Origin: Phoronis australis
Lineage: Eukaryota; Phoronida; Phoronidae
Direction: 5' to 3'
NCBI GenBank assembly: GCA_002633005.1
Contig: NMRA01000028.1
Span: 1,131,688-1,195,687 of the forward strand
Length of the DNA: 64,000 nt
Every line of letters begins with the position of its first letter. The first letter of the stretch is position 1. Both the position numbers and the translations under genes were made by a program. Shown one piece after another: positions 13,301 through 21,260 of this stretch. The notes under the pieces were generated by a model that saw only the letters and a program-made list of their open reading frames with translations, searched no databases and was not told the origin of the DNA.

Positions 13301-16300
13301 TGGACGTAGCAAGGCGGAGCAAGCGCTTGCTCACGATGTCCCTCCGCCTCAAGTACGTAAAGAAGAATTATCTTCAGTTTCAGCAATGAGGGTCGTTTTA
13401 TTTATTTTCGTAAGTCCGGTGTTAGTTGAGACGGTCGTAATTCGAACTTAATTTGCTTACAGTTCGTTACGTGGCTCGTGAAGGCGGTTGCTAAGTCTAA
13501 ATACGATAAACCGTCAATTTCACGTCAGTTACTACACTTGTGCACTTCTAAAAACGCAGCATCAATTTTGCAATAACGTGTCTGCTACAACCATCTTTGC
13601 CATGAGTATCTTTGTTACAACTGTCCTTGATACGACCGTACTTACGACCTTTAATAAAATAGACACCTGATGCAATTTAGTTATATGATGATGAGAAAGA
13701 CGATGATAACAAAGGAGTGCAACATACTTCACGTTATCAATTTACCTGGTTGTTTAAAACTTGGGTACTTGTAGGTTTGAGAGATGAGTGTCTCCCCCGT
13801 ATACGGGTTTGTCTGAAGGCAGCTCAGCGTTTCATTCTCGTGAACATGATCCTTTATGGGTCCAGTAGAGTTGTCCACAAACAGTAACTTCCTGGCGTTA
13901 GGTTCGGCCTTGAATTCCTCTAAAATACATGAGATGCAGAGTCACGTCAGGATCCCAAAGATAAAAATATGCAAATATAACGAGGAAATCTAAAATTGAA
14001 AATTAACGAACATGCATAATAAGATTTCAACTGTAACAATGCCATTTGTTCTTGGTGTATAGCCGTCTTCAAACATCAAATGTTTGGAGGAAGTTTAAAA
14101 CAGTGCAACTAGTCAACTAGCGTTAGGTTCATGAGAGTTGCTCGGCAATTACCGCAAAAAGACCTCGAAGGCTCGAACCCACTATAAAAGTAATTTAACT
14201 ATCAATATCGGCACTAATTCTGATGTAACTGACTACAATATCTGTTCGAGGGTGAAAGCATTAATTAAAATAGTAAGACGCCTTTCCCGGTCTCTTCATT
14301 GGAAACACCGTTGCACCCATTATAAAACAGACTGGAGGACTTCGGGGGGTCAAAACAGAAACTGCTAAAACGTGACGTTGATGATCCACTTGGGGTCAGT
14401 TACCTGACTGCAAAGAAATCGTGTTTAATGTATTTCGTTTTTTTCGTAAAAATTGATCTTGTTGTTAAGAGTGCATTACAATGGCGAAGGGAATGTTTTG
14501 AGAGGATTGGTTTTTGAAAAACAGTGAAAATGGTGGCGGTGGTGGAGCAGCGCTGCTCGTGTTTTACTGCTGCAGCTGGATTTTGTAGGTCAGTGCTACA
14601 CTTTGCTACGTTTTTGCTCGAAAACTTGCTATGGTTAGGGCAAAAAGGTTCACGTTTAGGTGTTTTCGTTGCTTGAGTCGACATCATGGACCTAGATAAA
14701 TCGACTAGTGGCACGAGCACCACTAATTAACATAAACTTACCATTAGTTAGAGTCAGGTGTATCTTGTCGCTGTCCGCCAACGATTTGTTGATTTCCCTG
14801 TACTCTGTCCTCACCACCCATCTCACTTCTTGTTGAGGTACTGACTCTATCCACTCTCCACATGACAATGACAGCGTCACACCGGGAGTGTAGTCAAGTG
14901 CATGTGCCCAAGTCGACCTGTTGTCCTTTATCTCAAACCCTGTAAAAGGAGAATTTTAATTTGAATAAAAGCAACAAATAAATTGTTGTACAGCTGAATC
15001 AACAAAAGTCCGACCACCTGGTACTCGTGACCACTAAACTATACTTGACACATCGACTCGATAAGAAATTCCAAGTCTGTGGGTAGGTAACGCGTGTGGG
15101 TTTTACACGTTTACGCGTGAACGATTGCGGGTTTTACATGTTTACGAGTGAGCGCGTACATGTTTTACATTTATTCCCGTTCAGTTTTACTCGTCAGCGC
15201 GTTTACGTTGTCTCATTTACACGTTAATCTATTTTTAACGGGTAGCTCTCACAACGAAGATAAAAACACGAGTAAGGGAGATTCGGCTGACAGACTTGAA
15301 ATTCCACAGCTCGACAAATCACATCGCCTAAAATTAAGAAAACACGGTATCTTCTGTGTTCAGACCCAATTCATACATTATGTTACTCGCACCAGAGAGC
15401 AAACTCTTTGTATATACGGTTATGCCACAGATGTTTGGTTTTTATACTTCAAATTAACTAGAACGCACTTACGAATCACATCAATCTTTGCCAGGTCCGA
15501 TAAGATGCCAAACTGTGAGTTATTAGCGAGGCACTGATAGAAGGCGTCGTCTGTTTTGGTCAAGTTCAAGATGACCAAAGTATGTCCTTGAGAAGTATTG
15601 TACCTTTGGTCACTTAGATCGATTTCTGTTTGTTGGCCTGTCCCAGGATATACTTTAAACCACGCGTAACTATTAAATGGAAACCACCCCCTGACATCAA
15701 TAAGAAATTGTTATTCGGATCTCAGTGTTGAGTTTTGAGCTAATAGCCCTACACAAGTAGTTATCAGGGGCGGATCCAGGATTTTGAGTTAGGGGGAACA
15801 GGGCACAGTAATAACCAGAATTTCGCCANTGGCCCCCCTTGGCCCCCCTCTAAATCCGCCACTGGTTATAGGGGTAGGTTGAGATTTCGATTACGTACTA
15901 GTACTTCTACCGCGTAACTGATGTCCTTGAGCAAGTTGCACAAGCTGGATTGCTCCTGTCAACTTTTCAAATGACCAGAATACCAGATATTAGGAAAAAA
16001 AAACTGGGAATGATTGCCGCTAGTCCTTTCCCCTGATATTGGTTAGAGATAAACAAAAAATCCTGCATCTTTTTGCTTTTGTCAGGTGGAATTCCGCCAT
16101 TGAAAATAAATTAAAATACCGCACCACCGACTCCACTTTCAAAAAACACCGACCAGAACCAGCTATGGTTTTTAAACAACTCTTGGTGTAAAACTGCAAA
16201 CAGGCGTCATGTTCTCAATGGTAATGAGATAAAACAAGCAAAATCAAAATTAAAAAATGGCGAGAAATAAGCAAAATGCCAAAACGATCACGGTAAACTG

Positions 16301-16836
16301 ACTGCCCTTCGTTAGTTATTCAGCAAGTTTATTTCATCTTACAATGTGTGACTAGATTATACACCACGTTATTTTCAGCGGTCTCTTGGAATAATAGTAA
16401 GCTGCTAATTATTTACGTTCCAACTGTAACGCACAATGAGCAGGAAGTACTTGCAATGATTTCATATTTTAGAGCATGATTAATTTCTAAGTCACAGTAA
16501 TTGAAACCATTTCACATGTATTTTTCGATAAACGGACAAACGTTTGTCACAAAGCTCACCTTACGTTTTGGGTAGCATCAACGAAAAACTGTAACGCAAC
16601 AGCCTGGCCTTTCAAAGCTGACAAACCTACAGGTTGTTGTACCACTGTCATGAAGCGACTGGAAAGAACTGCAATAGAACAAATGTAAATATTTATGTTA
16701 CTTCAAAATTAAAGACACAAACTCAGTTCTCTTATGTGTTCAAGCTATCTTGTTTGAAAAAGGAACAACGTGAATGAAATTTACCTCGGAATACAAAGTT
16801 TACACCAAGTAAGAGTGAAAACAAAATAGCTCTCAT
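1167..16836 (-). CDS. Ig-superfamily / thrombospondin type 1 repeat protein (spliced gene, 5' complete, 3' end off the window)
   Basis: Exons on the minus strand in transcript order are 16836-16785, 16668-16560, 15690-15473, 14939-14742, 13919-13746, 10874-10769, 9536-9343, 7751-7620, 5640-5482, 4825-4657, 3944-3823 (tentative), 2746-2474 and 1334-1167. All junctions use AG acceptors and GT donors and the phases match throughout, giving about 690 codons so far. The product starts with a signal peptide, followed by about five or six Ig-like folds, each usually split over two exons, and then a TSP1 repeat. Such proteins are cell-surface or secreted adhesion or receptor molecules. No transmembrane segment lies in the window, so the anchoring is unknown. 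Many N-x-S/T sites fit an extracellular chain. UNC5-like and ADAMTS-like proteins also mix Ig and TSP1, but this domain order (many Ig before TSP1) does not let me name an orthologue. Exons could still be missing between 2474 and 1334. Confidence 0.8.
2474..2746 (-). CDS. Ig/TSP1 gene exon 12: divergent Ig-like domain
   Basis: Phase 1 to phase 1, 273 nt. It follows a TTTTACCAAAATAG acceptor and ends at a strong AAAG/GTAAGT donor. The peptide has TTFNVCCSHSPPGF, then VYEANYTCVVTKAL, which fits a Cys to Y-x-C pair of a single-exon Ig-like domain. The core Trp is probably the earlier IVWNG, so the fold is only likely. Confidence 0.75.
2994..3542 (-). pseudogene. Non-LTR retrotransposon fragment, reverse transcriptase C-terminal region
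   Basis: An open stretch of 182 codons resembles the region just after the RT catalytic core in LINE-like elements: PIISYGSENWG, then SSIERAQLKFCKQLLGV and AVLGELGRYPI. These are hallmarks of the thumb/C-terminal part of RT in non-LTR elements common in marine invertebrates. The catalytic palm motifs are absent, so it is a 5'-truncated copy. It sits in an intron of the Ig/TSP1 gene in the same orientation. Confidence 0.8.
3823..3944 (-). CDS. Tentative exon 11 of the Ig/TSP1 gene
   Basis: An exon converting phase 2 to phase 1 is needed between 4657 and 2746. This open segment (122 nt) has an acceptor CTTGCTCAG and a donor GTAAAA in exactly those phases. The peptide (FCPQAEFGIRLLKHVKT in part) lacks the Ig D-x-G-x-Y-x-C signature, so it could be chance or a divergent half-domain. 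Confidence 0.35.
4040..4333. mobile_element. MITE-like element, copy 1 (CAGTGGCGGATCTAGG termini)
   Basis: The left end reads CAGTGGCGGATCTAGG and the right end is the inverted CCTAAATCCGCCTATG. The interior is G/C-tract rich. Two shorter relatives lie at 15765-15864 and 39617-39755. It carries no coding sequence. AACAC occurs just outside the left end and 3 bases beyond the right end, a possible imperfect target duplication. Confidence 0.65.
4657..4825 (-). CDS. Ig/TSP1 gene exon 10: first half of Ig domain 5
   Basis: The acceptor is TACGTGTTACAG, entered in phase 1. The peptide contains ENVTVVEYFEWYIGVRLTC and then TNWSRTIG, the B-strand Cys and core Trp of an Ig fold. The 3' limit is less sure. 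The site GTATGT gives phase 2, as in the other first-half exons, and is preferred over nearby phase-0 alternatives. Confidence 0.7.
5482..5640 (-). CDS. Ig/TSP1 gene exon 9: second half of Ig domain 4
   Basis: Phase 1 to phase 1, 159 nt, with acceptor CGACTTAGTAG and donor GTAAAT. It joins exon 8 at a Gly-Asp codon. The peptide has TKLTVSNLKKTTGNMIVQC followed by an N-rich loop and AITTVHLYVT, which fits strands E to G, although the usual D-x-G-x-Y is replaced by T-x-G-x-M-x-V. Confidence 0.85.
5808..6130. repeat. Dispersed repeat, related to 32095-32480
   Basis: Shares an order of short blocks with 32.1 kb: AAGGTTA, then AGGACCTTATT, then CTTTCTGAAAGTA, then an A/T-rich tail. The similarity is moderate and the ends are not defined. 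Confidence 0.35.
6311..6911 (+). repeat. 30-bp minisatellite
   Basis: About 20 tandem copies of a 30-bp unit (TAGTAGCTATATCAATAACA followed by CTAACATGAG and variants) in near-perfect register to about 6776, then with small indels. Because 30 is a multiple of 3, the plus strand stays open over 142 codons as a repeated SSSYINNTNM peptide. It lies in an intron of the minus-strand Ig/TSP1 gene, so translation is unlikely. Degenerate copies continue at about 7125-7400. Confidence 0.9.
6921..7105 (+). repeat. Dispersed repeat family A, copy 1
   Basis: Resembles 8712-8897 in the same orientation and 50229-50400 inverted. Shared blocks include CACTTTGGTGGC, GCATTGTTGTTTAGGACAC, and AGTTTGGACGCAACACC. 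It is non-coding. Confidence 0.7.
7620..7751 (-). CDS. Ig/TSP1 gene exon 8: first half of Ig domain 4 (I-set)
   Basis: Phase 1 to phase 1, 132 nt. The acceptor is TTTTTATTTTAG and the donor GTAATA. The translation PPKFLVVPSVTNVIENKS, then VMFTCQA and PSVQWYING, is a classical I-set Ig beginning with its strand-B Cys and core Trp. Confidence 0.9.
8712..8897 (+). repeat. Dispersed repeat family A, copy 2
   Basis: Direct repeat of 6921-7105: GCACTTTGGTGGCGCTGCAA, then GCATTGTTGTTTAGGACAC, then GTAGTTTGGACACAACACC. Together with copy 1 it brackets Ig exon 8. Confidence 0.7.
9232..9318 (+). repeat. Simple trinucleotide tract
   Basis: GATGATGATGATGAC followed by interrupted TTATTATTG and TTG runs, next to the 3' end of Ig exon 7. 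Confidence 0.85.
9343..9536 (-). CDS. Ig/TSP1 gene exon 7: second half of Ig domain 3
   Basis: Entered in phase 2 after TTACTTTCTCCCAG and left in phase 1 at GTAACT, 194 nt. The peptide has the core Trp (LTYNWTFPPG) and the C-terminal Ig signature ERHKGDYSVCATL, followed by ANLTVTIK, the G strand. Confidence 0.85.
10769..10874 (-). CDS. Ig/TSP1 gene exon 6: first half of Ig domain 3
   Basis: This short exon resolves a phase conflict: exon 5 leaves in phase 1 but the exon at 9343-9536 must be entered in phase 2. The acceptor is TTTTCTTTTGTAG and the donor GTAAGA, and the length (106 nt) converts phase 1 to phase 2. The peptide contains NIQVVEGSSFDFKAVFCL, a good Ig strand A'-B segment, which joins to the SARLTYNW of exon 7 to give the Cys-to-Trp spacing of an Ig domain. 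Confidence 0.75.
11030..13115 (+). pseudogene. Degraded non-LTR retrotransposon with RT and RNase H domains
   Basis: The reading frame is broken repeatedly. In order, pieces resemble RT (KIPEKVITWRIAHFIDP, then SPNLEDAYNSVHLQTLV, then TGLPLGPPLSQVLFNIYT), the catalytic box as FADNTLV, and the following NAEKCKTLSCT and FCHLGTQFDRR segments. RNase H pieces follow (RTRIEFEAVQAL near 12558, TTDSM near 12622, and GPAGVQVNDRTDHLARAS near 12737). The second Asp of the FADD box is replaced by Asn, so even an unbroken copy would be inactive. It lies antisense in the intron between Ig exons 5 and 6. The 5' limit is uncertain because Ig exon 6 lies at 10769-10874. Confidence 0.85.
13116..13745. other. 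Intron stretch without recognised feature
   Basis: Between the retroelement relic and Ig exon 5. It may hold the decayed 3' end of the element. I see no coding exon. Confidence 0.4.
13746..13919 (-). CDS. Ig/TSP1 gene exon 5: second part of Ig domain 2
   Basis: Phase 1 to phase 1, 174 nt, with acceptor TGTATTTTAG and donor GTAAAT. The reading frame is open and carries NETLSCLQTNPYTGE, where the cysteine could pair with that of exon 4. The usual D-x-G-x-Y-x-C motif is not clear, so the fold assignment is less certain than for the other exons. Confidence 0.65.
14742..14939 (-). CDS. Ig/TSP1 gene exon 4: first half of Ig domain 2
   Basis: Phase 1 to phase 1, 198 nt. It starts after TCCTTTTACAG and ends at GTAAGTTT. 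The peptide has the strand-B cysteine and the core tryptophan of an Ig fold (VTLSLSCGEW, then EVRWVV). Confidence 0.8.
15075..15235. repeat. Degenerate tandem repeat (GTTTTACACGTTTACGCGTGA-like)
   Basis: Four or five imperfect units of roughly 30 bp, each with GGTTTTACA(C/T)GTTTAC and a GCGTGA/GAGTGA step, inside an Ig/TSP1 intron. Confidence 0.6.
15473..15690 (-). CDS. Ig/TSP1 gene exon 3: second half of Ig domain 1
   Basis: Entered in phase 2 after TGATGTCAG and left in phase 1 at GTAAGTG. The translation has the Ig tryptophan (YAWFKVYPG) and the C-terminal signature TLVILNLTKTDDAFYQC, which matches the D-x-(A/G)-x-Y-x-C motif of Ig V or I-set domains. The first-half cysteine is not evident in exon 2, so this domain may lack the canonical disulfide. 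Confidence 0.85.
15765..15864. mobile_element. MITE-like element, copy 2 with 5-bp target duplication
   Basis: Starts CAGGGGCGGATCCAGG and ends with the inverted CTAAATCCGCCACTG. GTTAT flanks it on both sides (15760-15764 and 15865-15869). This is the shortest relative of 4040-4333. One base in it is undetermined (n). The superfamily is not assigned. Confidence 0.7.
16560..16668 (-). CDS. Ig/TSP1 gene exon 2: first half of Ig domain 1
   Basis: A TTCTATTGCAG acceptor precedes it and a GTGAGC donor follows. In phase 1 it reads through without a stop, with a run resembling the A to B strands of an Ig fold (GLSALKGQAVALQFFVD). It exits in phase 2, which matches the next exon exactly. Confidence 0.75.
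16785..16836 (-). CDS. Ig/TSP1 gene exon 1: start codon and signal peptide
   Basis: The exon encodes Met-Arg-Ala followed by a leucine- and valine-rich hydrophobic run (ILFSLLLGVNFVF), a typical secretory signal core. It ends with CGAG and the donor GTAAAT, leaving phase 1. The start is chosen because it directly precedes the hydrophobic core and the next exon continues in frame into an Ig-like domain. Confidence 0.75.
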
Positions 16837-17850
16837 TTTGTCATAGTAAATTTTTCACCCCCGTCTACCTCGCGTCGTTCACCGCACGCGGCCCCTCGTG
16901 ACGTTGTCGTTGTGAGACGGTTTTATAGATCTAGGTAGTGGTTACCGAACACCGTGCTATTTAGATTGAAACTGTGTAGCCCTACCAATCTGTCAATAAC
17001 ACGTGCTGGCTTTGCTTGAGAGATATGTCAACCCAAAAGTTCAAAACAAAGCAGCAAAATTTTACTTTTGTAGTTGTAGCGAACGAAACTTGCCTGTGTA
17101 ATTAAATAATCGTCCTCTGTTCTATTTACATGACCTTCAGAGAATTTGCCGCGGCAGTTCAAATCATAAAAATTTGCTTGACTCTTGATCACATTAGTTC
17201 CTTTCAAGCGCGCCAGTCATTAAGTCGTTTTTAGCAAAGCTCCCGATGCCAAATCATTTGCACAAAGGCCCTTGCAACTATCAAAGTTTAGGCCAAATTG
17301 TGTTCCAACGTGTTTCTACATGAAGCCTCAGGTTACGTCTCTAAGACAGGCTGGCAGTCGGCTTTTCTTTCTCGCTGAGTTGGACATATTTGTTAAGAAG
17401 AACACCGTCATTTCGTGGTAGATATGAACAGCCGAGTGACTGATGATTAGACCGCTGTTTCCTGCCTATCCCTCGTCAACAGCCACACCTGGAAAATACA
17501 GGTAAACTTGTTTCTATAGGCTCACAAGGGATGTCTGTAAATTGCAGACTGAATGCAAAAATAAACATCATCAACATTGTGATTTTGTTAATAATATATC
17601 CTTGTCATATAGAATAGTAATAGTGCATATGAATTTGTGATTAAATGGAATTGTTAAAGAGACATTTTTCGGATCATTGATTTGTTGGATAGTACAAACT
17701 TCTTGAAGTTATTAGCTTTGAAACAAAATGTGTTTTGTGATTTCATTATAAATTGCCAATTCTCGCCGTTATCTGCCAAGCAGTCGCTCAAAGCAAAGCC
17801 GGTGACTTTACTGGTAAGCGTTTTTTAAAATGCTCTTACATTTATCGAGC
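16837..17850. other. Upstream region of the Ig/TSP1 gene
   Basis: This region holds the promoter and 5' UTR of the minus-strand gene if exon 1 is right. The first 80 bases upstream of the ATG are CpG-rich. No TATA box at a fixed distance stands out, and I see no coding exon. Confidence 0.35.
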
Positions 17851-17854
17851 ATGA

Positions 17855-17935
17855 TTTGGCTCCGAGGGCAGGGCGTCATGCTTCAACCGAGGTGCCAGGT
17901 TCGATTCCGGGCCGAGACTGATCTCATAAAATCCC
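17855..17935 (+). repeat. tRNA-derived SINE candidate
   Basis: A B-box match GGTTCGATTCC (about 17909) lies downstream of an A-box-like GGCTCCGAGGGC (about 17860), the spacing of a pol III internal promoter. The flanks do not form a full tRNA cloverleaf that I can see, so a SINE head is more likely than a tRNA gene. Confidence 0.45.
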
Positions 17936-17999
17936 CCAATGTCGCCGATAATTTCCCTTCAGTGATTAGGACAATCTTTCGTTCCCATTGATTGATTTA

Positions 18000-19600
18000 T
18001 TTATTTAACATTGATTGACCACAAAAATTGTACAATACAACACAATGAAGTATAACAAAACACTGCAAAAAACAGATACAGATATAGCCATGGGTATAAA
18101 CTAATGATCAGGGCTACCAGTGTGACCAAGTAACAAGTATGATATAAAACTAAAGAAAGGCAATCGATATACAGACGACACGAAAATGTAGTACATATTT
18201 CCATCGTGGTCCGCACTATATAGTGAGTTACATGCATGTAAGGTTATCAAAAATAATAAATAGATGCATAAATGAATACATAATTTTATCTGTACATGTC
18301 TAAATAGACAAATAAAATGAACAAAAATAAAAAAAATAATCACATAAACAAGCAGACAAGGTGGGGACACGTACAAGGACGCTCCAGTAGAGAAATCGAG
18401 TTCAAGCTAAAAAGTTCCGTAATCAAACTCGACTTTCATTTTGATATCATTGAACCGTGTATTCATCTACGTACGTTAATCAGAAAGTACTAGGCCACAA
18501 AATCAAATTGAAGTCATTTTTGTCCAGCTCAAAAATAAGTAGAACAAAAATAAAATGTAAAACTAAATTTTAGTCTGAGCATGACCTCAGAAATGTTAAT
18601 TCTTGTTCCATTTAAAGTACAAATGACCTTCATTCCTTTGCCTACACTCCTTCCGTTTGTTCACAAGAAAAACGCGCGCTCGATACTGACCTAAGTAGTA
18701 ATACTCAGAAGAGCTCAAGTTGTTTATCAGAGTTAAGTTTTGATAGTATCCAGCTCCAGTCGGCAATCGATCGTCATGGTGCATTAATTTCTACAATGCC
18801 ACACAGAAAAGAATATAAAACAAGGACAACTGGCCATTCTTGTAGCGATCGATCATGGCTATCAGACTGACTCCCACTAACAGCTAGTTGGAAACGTTTC
18901 GGACATTGGTAGATTTTGATCCAAGCTTATCTAGAGCTAGCTTCACCCAAAAACCTTCGTGGACCGAAACAAGTTTTGCAATCGAAAAATGAGGTGCACC
19001 AATATACAGTTTGAAAAGTCGCCTACACAGTTAGCCAACACGCCTCTTATGTTCATTGTGGGTGACACGGAGATCTCACGTCGCCCAAGGCGCAGTTCTC
19101 CATCTGGTTCGATTTCAAGTGATCATCATCTCCAGGTCCCCTTCTGGATCAGTAACGCCAAATGTCATCCGCCAGTACGGACGCGTAATAATACTAACAA
19201 TAATTATTCATTTCAGGATATCTGTAGTAAAACGGTCCCTAGGTTATGATGGTACTAGGCTAAGGCATAGCGTAGTAATATTGAGAATGAAACCACTCTT
19301 TGCTGTAACAACGTTATCCTTGGCTTTATCAAACGTCTTTGGGTCATTTTAGGACGCTATTGGATGCAACTGAAGAACAGGAAGAAGATTCAGGATCACC
19401 TCGGGACTGCCAAATCTCTTTCCGTGCCAATCGAAAATTCAGTGGTAAAGCGAGGGTCTCGAGCGTCCGGCCGCAACAATACAGAATAGCCCCATTGGCA
19501 TGTCTTTCACAAAAGAAGGTTTGTGTTTCAATCTATACGCCTAAACTACAATAAATTCTCAATAGGGTCGTCGTGGATTACACAGCGACATTCAAATCTC
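18000..19600. other. No supported gene; A/T-rich
   Basis: The 18000-18350 part is A/T-rich with many TATA and AAATAA steps. No exon with splice sites and domain content was recognised. Confidence 0.4.
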
Positions 19601-19733
19601 GCTGCATTTACCCACAATGCCACAAACATCCGTCAGGCACATTTGCTGCCTTGTTTTTGTGCCACTAGTGTCACATGATGCTTGTTTTTGTCTGATTCTT
19701 TATAGGCCTATAAGTTTTTTCGGTTGCATTACT

Positions 19734-19910
19734 CTATTCGTCCTTCCAATGCCAAAGAAGTATTATTTCTGTGCTGTGGGCTTCGGCAACTCCGACGTGA
19801 ACAAGTTTGATCTCGAACTGGACAAATACCCGTGGATGCGTGATGTGAAATTCTTCGCCTTCCCCACATCAATGAGAAACAACAAAAATGTGCCTGATTT
19901 ACAAAACTAG
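19734..19910 (+). pseudogene. THAP-like zinc-finger fragment
   Basis: The frame reads MPKKYYFCAVGFGNSDVNKF, then YPWMRDVKFFAFPTSMRNNK, and stops at 19908-19910. The spacing resembles the N-terminal half of THAP domains (C-x-V-G-x-x-N-S ... FF-x-FP). The second zinc cysteine is replaced (VGFG instead of a C-containing turn) and the C-x-x-H half is not found downstream, so it looks like a decayed transposon-derived piece. Confidence 0.4.
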
Positions 19911-20309
19911 TAGGTCACCCGCTTTCTCATCTCCAGGACAAAGAAGAGCTCTATGGCCGTGTAATCCAGGATGACCCTATAGTATTACAAGTGTCACCCA
20001 AAAATAAGATGTATCTTTCAATTCCGTATCAAACGCCCTCAGTTGGCGCGTAAGCTGACTGACATTGGATCATACGTCATCACTGACCAGACAACAACGT
20101 CTTACTGGTTAAACAGAAATAGGACGGCACTTCACATGCTTAGGAAGTTTTCGAGTCAACTCTGATAAATCCAAATGACTCGTCACGAGGTGGCGCTAAG
20201 CGCGTTCCATACGTTCATGTCACCAGCCGTAGATACGATAGAAGCTCGTTATTGAATTATCAGGGTCCGGGATCTTATTTTGTACTGAAAATCGAGCTCG
20301 AGGGCCCGT

Positions 20310-21260
20310 TCCAAGAAACTGACTTAAGTTCATTTTTATGAGGGGCGGAAAGGGCAAAAATTGTGAAAAAAGAAAACCAACCCTGTTTTGTAAATTCAAC
20401 TCCATTTAATAAATTCAAAATATGATTAAATTCTATTTTGTAGATTTAATAGTGCTTAAAATCATTCATGTTTTGTAAATTTGATTCTATGTAAAACAAC
20501 CCTGTTTAGAAGCGAACTTATTCCGAGCGTGTTTTATAAAATCGACCCTGTTTTGTCAAACCTGTCGGCGATTCATAAAACTGACACTGTTACAAAAATC
20601 GATCGTGTTTTATAAATCGAGTCTGTTATGAAAGGCTGAGGCCCATAGCAGTAATAACGCCGCTCCTTCCAAGTTAGGCAGATCCAAAAGCCTTCGAGAC
20701 AAATGCTCAAGCTTGTACATATTTCCATCATAGAAATCGTCTGCAATAATCTGTTCTTGAATTTTTTTAATCTCATTAACAACGAGCGCCAAGCTGAGCT
20801 CAGCCATTTTCAGTCACGTGATAAACTAGTATCACTTACCACCGACAGGATTTGCAAAATAGAATCTACGAAACAGGATAATTCTCTTTTTAAAGACGAT
20901 CGATTTTACACGCTCAGTCTACGAATATTGACTAATTATCCGTTACGAGACTGAATTAATGCGTGTAGCATGAACCTTAACAGAAGCATCTGACTAAATA
21001 AAACACTGAATCTTCTAAATAGGGTTATTTTATTGAGTTAAATTGAATTTTCGAATTAAGATGAGTTATCAAACAGGATTGATTTTTATTTTAAATTGGG
21101 TCGAATTATTTTAATAGAATTGAATTTAAAGACATTTTTAATAAGATTGAATTTATTAAATAGGATTGAACTTACAAAACGTGCAGAGTTGATTTCCTTT
21201 TCCCCCAATTTTCGCCCTTTCTGCCCCTCATAAATTTTGGCTTACGTCTAAGATTTGTCT
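20310..21260. mobile_element. Foldback-like element with long sub-repeated inverted arms
   Basis: Left arm about 20332-20600 and right arm about 20995-21245 are inverted copies. The left arm starts TTTTATGAGGGGCGGAAAGG and the right arm ends with the inverse of TTTATGAGGGGCAGAAAGGG. Each arm is built from degenerate units of about 20 bp (CCTGTTTTGTAAATTCAA-like). The roughly 400-bp centre is unique sequence with a minus-strand open frame (20610-20807). This design is that of foldback transposons. No transposase was seen. Confidence 0.65.
20610..20807 (-). CDS. Small open frame inside the foldback element, unidentified
   Basis: 65 codons starting MAELSLALVVNEIKKIQEQI, with a mixed amphipathic composition, followed by a leucine-rich end. 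Its ATG lies a few bases from a TCACGTGA palindrome (about 20813-20820). It could be a chance frame or a captured exon. I do not recognise a domain. Confidence 0.2.
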   Translation of the reverse strand: MAELSLALVVNEIKKIQEQIIADDFYDGNMYKLEHLSRRLLDLPNLEGAALLLLWASAFHNRLDL

